Position numbers and translations under genes: made by a program. Positions 62,431 through 64,000 of a stretch of 64,000 nucleotides of DNA are shown piece after piece. The notes under the pieces were generated by a model, which ran no database searches, was not told the DNA's origin, and saw only the letters and a list, made by a program, of their open reading frames with translations. This DNA comes from Athripsodes cinereus. Lineage: Eukaryota; Arthropoda; Insecta; Trichoptera; Leptoceridae. Position 1 is the stretch's first letter. Each line of letters starts with the position of its first letter. The stretch spans positions 8,928,001 through 8,992,000 of the forward strand of contig OX388322.1 in the NCBI GenBank assembly GCA_947579605.1. The letters run 5' to 3'.

Positions 62431-64000
62431 ACCAAAAGTATATATCGATATTTATTTTTTCCTCAATATCATTTATTTGTCGTACTAAATTATTTAAGAA
62501 TACCAAATATCTTATGTAAATTCCTTAAAGCGAATTATTTTTTTAACCAATCAATGGTGCTTCTAAATATACCTATGTAAATTTCAAGAATTAAAATTTA
62601 AACTAATAAATATTTTATTTGATAATTTGCACACTCAGAAATACATTAACCTGGTTACATTTCAGCCAATAATATATTCTATGGACAATTATATTCTTAT
62701 TGAATGCATTTAATTTTTATTTACGTCAAATTGTATTTTACAATTGCCAAAAATAGCAATAGCTCCGTATTGCACAAAATAACATGTTACAGTTTCATAA
62801 TTCATGTAATTACTAGTTTTTTAGATATCAATTGGACGCTATTTACATTAAAACTATGGCGTATATTAAATTTTGTTCATAGATTTTTTTTAAATAAGGA
62901 ATATTTATTAGAATAACCTAGGTTTCGACATGTAAAGCGTTTGTCAAACTAAAATTCTTTTTCTGAATATCGAACTTTACAAAAAAACAACAGATTTCTA
63001 TTTACTCTGACACATTATAGACCTTTAAGTTTCTAAATTAAATAATTTAGAATACATGTATCATAAACCTTTCTTTTCCTATCTCCGTTTGTCCAATCTT
63101 TGTTGTAATGGACGGATTGTAAACATCAAGCAAAAAAATGAAACTAAACACTTATTCACCATAATCACATGTCCGCTAAGTTGTGCAAATCATTATTTCT
63201 GTAAAAACATATCATTATAGGATAAGTTTTATTCTTGTAGTATGATGATAATTCTTTAGAAACAAATTATCTCTACTTCCTTAATAGATTGTATTTTATT
63301 GAAATAATAATATTAAATGTGAATTAATATTCTGATTGCCTTTTCACTCTATAATCAATTCAAAATTTTATGTGGTATCATGCAATATAATGTTGCAAAG
63401 GTATAACCTATTGGAGTGCCAACAGTAGATTGCCACATAAAAATTTTGTGGCGAAAATATTTTAATCGTTTTTCAACCTTTTCTTTAATTGTTAAAAATA
63501 GATTCACAAAAAAAGTACAACTAAGAATCTAAGCAGTTTTATTTTACTATGATGTTAGTGCGATTTCATGGTTTTTAAGATTATTTACAAAAAATGTCGT
63601 AGCGTCTGGTGCATTAAGCTAAAAACTTATCTTGCACTTCAGAATAAGAGTAAAGCAACTAAGTATTATACAATTATGGCATCTTCAACAAGTAGATTTA
63701 CTCTATGTAAAATTTATATATCTATTGCATGTGTATTAAAGTTGATACTTTTATCATGTTTTGTGTATTTTGAAAAATATTATAAAAAAAACTTTATCCT
63801 TGTTTCCTTCAAATAAATGCTGGATATTCTATTTACCCATTTGTATTATATAAATATTTTAAATAAGTATCTACCTACTTAAATAAATTTATTGTTGTAG
63901 TAGATGTGACAAAAAACACCAATATATAAATTATAAAAAAAAATATACTATATTATTATAAAAATGATATGAATCATTATCTATTATAATATATTACTCA

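Larger units (their letters stand above)
59900..64000 (+). other. 3' flank of Cbp53E
   Basis: Apart from the T1 tail at 60905-61050 and the RTE fragment at 62170-62430 I see nothing gene-like. 59960-60900, 61060-62160 and 62440-64000 are AT-rich with short chance open frames only. Confidence 0.6.

Noticed and set aside
1..64000. CRISPR arrays, operons or bacterial-type genes
   Set aside because: Spliced exons, SINEs, LINEs and base composition are those of an insect nuclear genome; no regularly spaced repeats were seen.

Overview
The window is strongly AT-rich, intron-dominated nuclear DNA from an insect. One conserved protein-coding gene is visible, embedded in many short mobile-element remnants. 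The gene's close match to insect calbindin-32 (Drosophila Cbp53E) fixes the broad placement. Lepidoptera is my best guess from the repeat style (CR1/Jockey-type 3' tails reading GTTGGAAGA.ATCGC, RTE-like tails, tRNA-type SINEs, TAGGTACCTA-rich DNA), but this is inference.

Gene. Nine coding exons on the + strand (10900-59869) encode the C-terminal 233 residues of a calbindin-32/calretinin-type hexa-EF-hand protein. Five EF-hand loops are present (EF2 to EF6), all with canonical ligand residues. The first EF-hand and the start codon are not recognisable in 1-10899 and probably lie upstream of the window. Introns are 17864, 2935, 2052, 3059, 3721, 17543, 558 and 536 bp. Every intron is phase 0 except the one between exons E and F (phase 2). 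A poly(A) signal follows the stop codon by 24 bp.

Layout. 1-10899: 5' flank or upstream intron, with LINE tails and three SINE families. 10990-28853 (large intron): two copies of a CGTTACG MITE, a nested LINE/hAT/LINE-tail cluster, a 180-bp terminal-inverted-repeat element, a broken piggyBac transposase, a PIF/Harbinger-type MITE and an RTE-type LINE 3' end. 28941-40904: short introns with SINEs, LINE tails and palindromes. 40951-58493 (second large intron): SINEs, two hAT MITEs, a second copy of the Harbinger-type MITE beside another MITE, and a 2.3-kb Jockey/CR1-like reverse transcriptase fragment. 59870-64000: 3' flank with LINE tails and otherwise featureless AT-rich DNA.

Most interesting. 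(1) A family of snap-back (long inverted repeat) elements at 1.2, 21.0, 23.2, 36.4, 52.6 and 54.5 kb. Some share a header (GTGTCGGTGTTTAGGTAGTA) and some share a hairpin core, but their outer arms differ from copy to copy while staying self-complementary within each copy; two copies have clear direct repeats of about 10 bp and a third has a longer one. (2) A highly repeated short element (about 15 copies) whose 3' end matches the 3' end of an RTE-like LINE in the same window, as expected of a SINE/LINE pair. No new enzymatic system was found. The novelty, if any, is in the non-autonomous elements.
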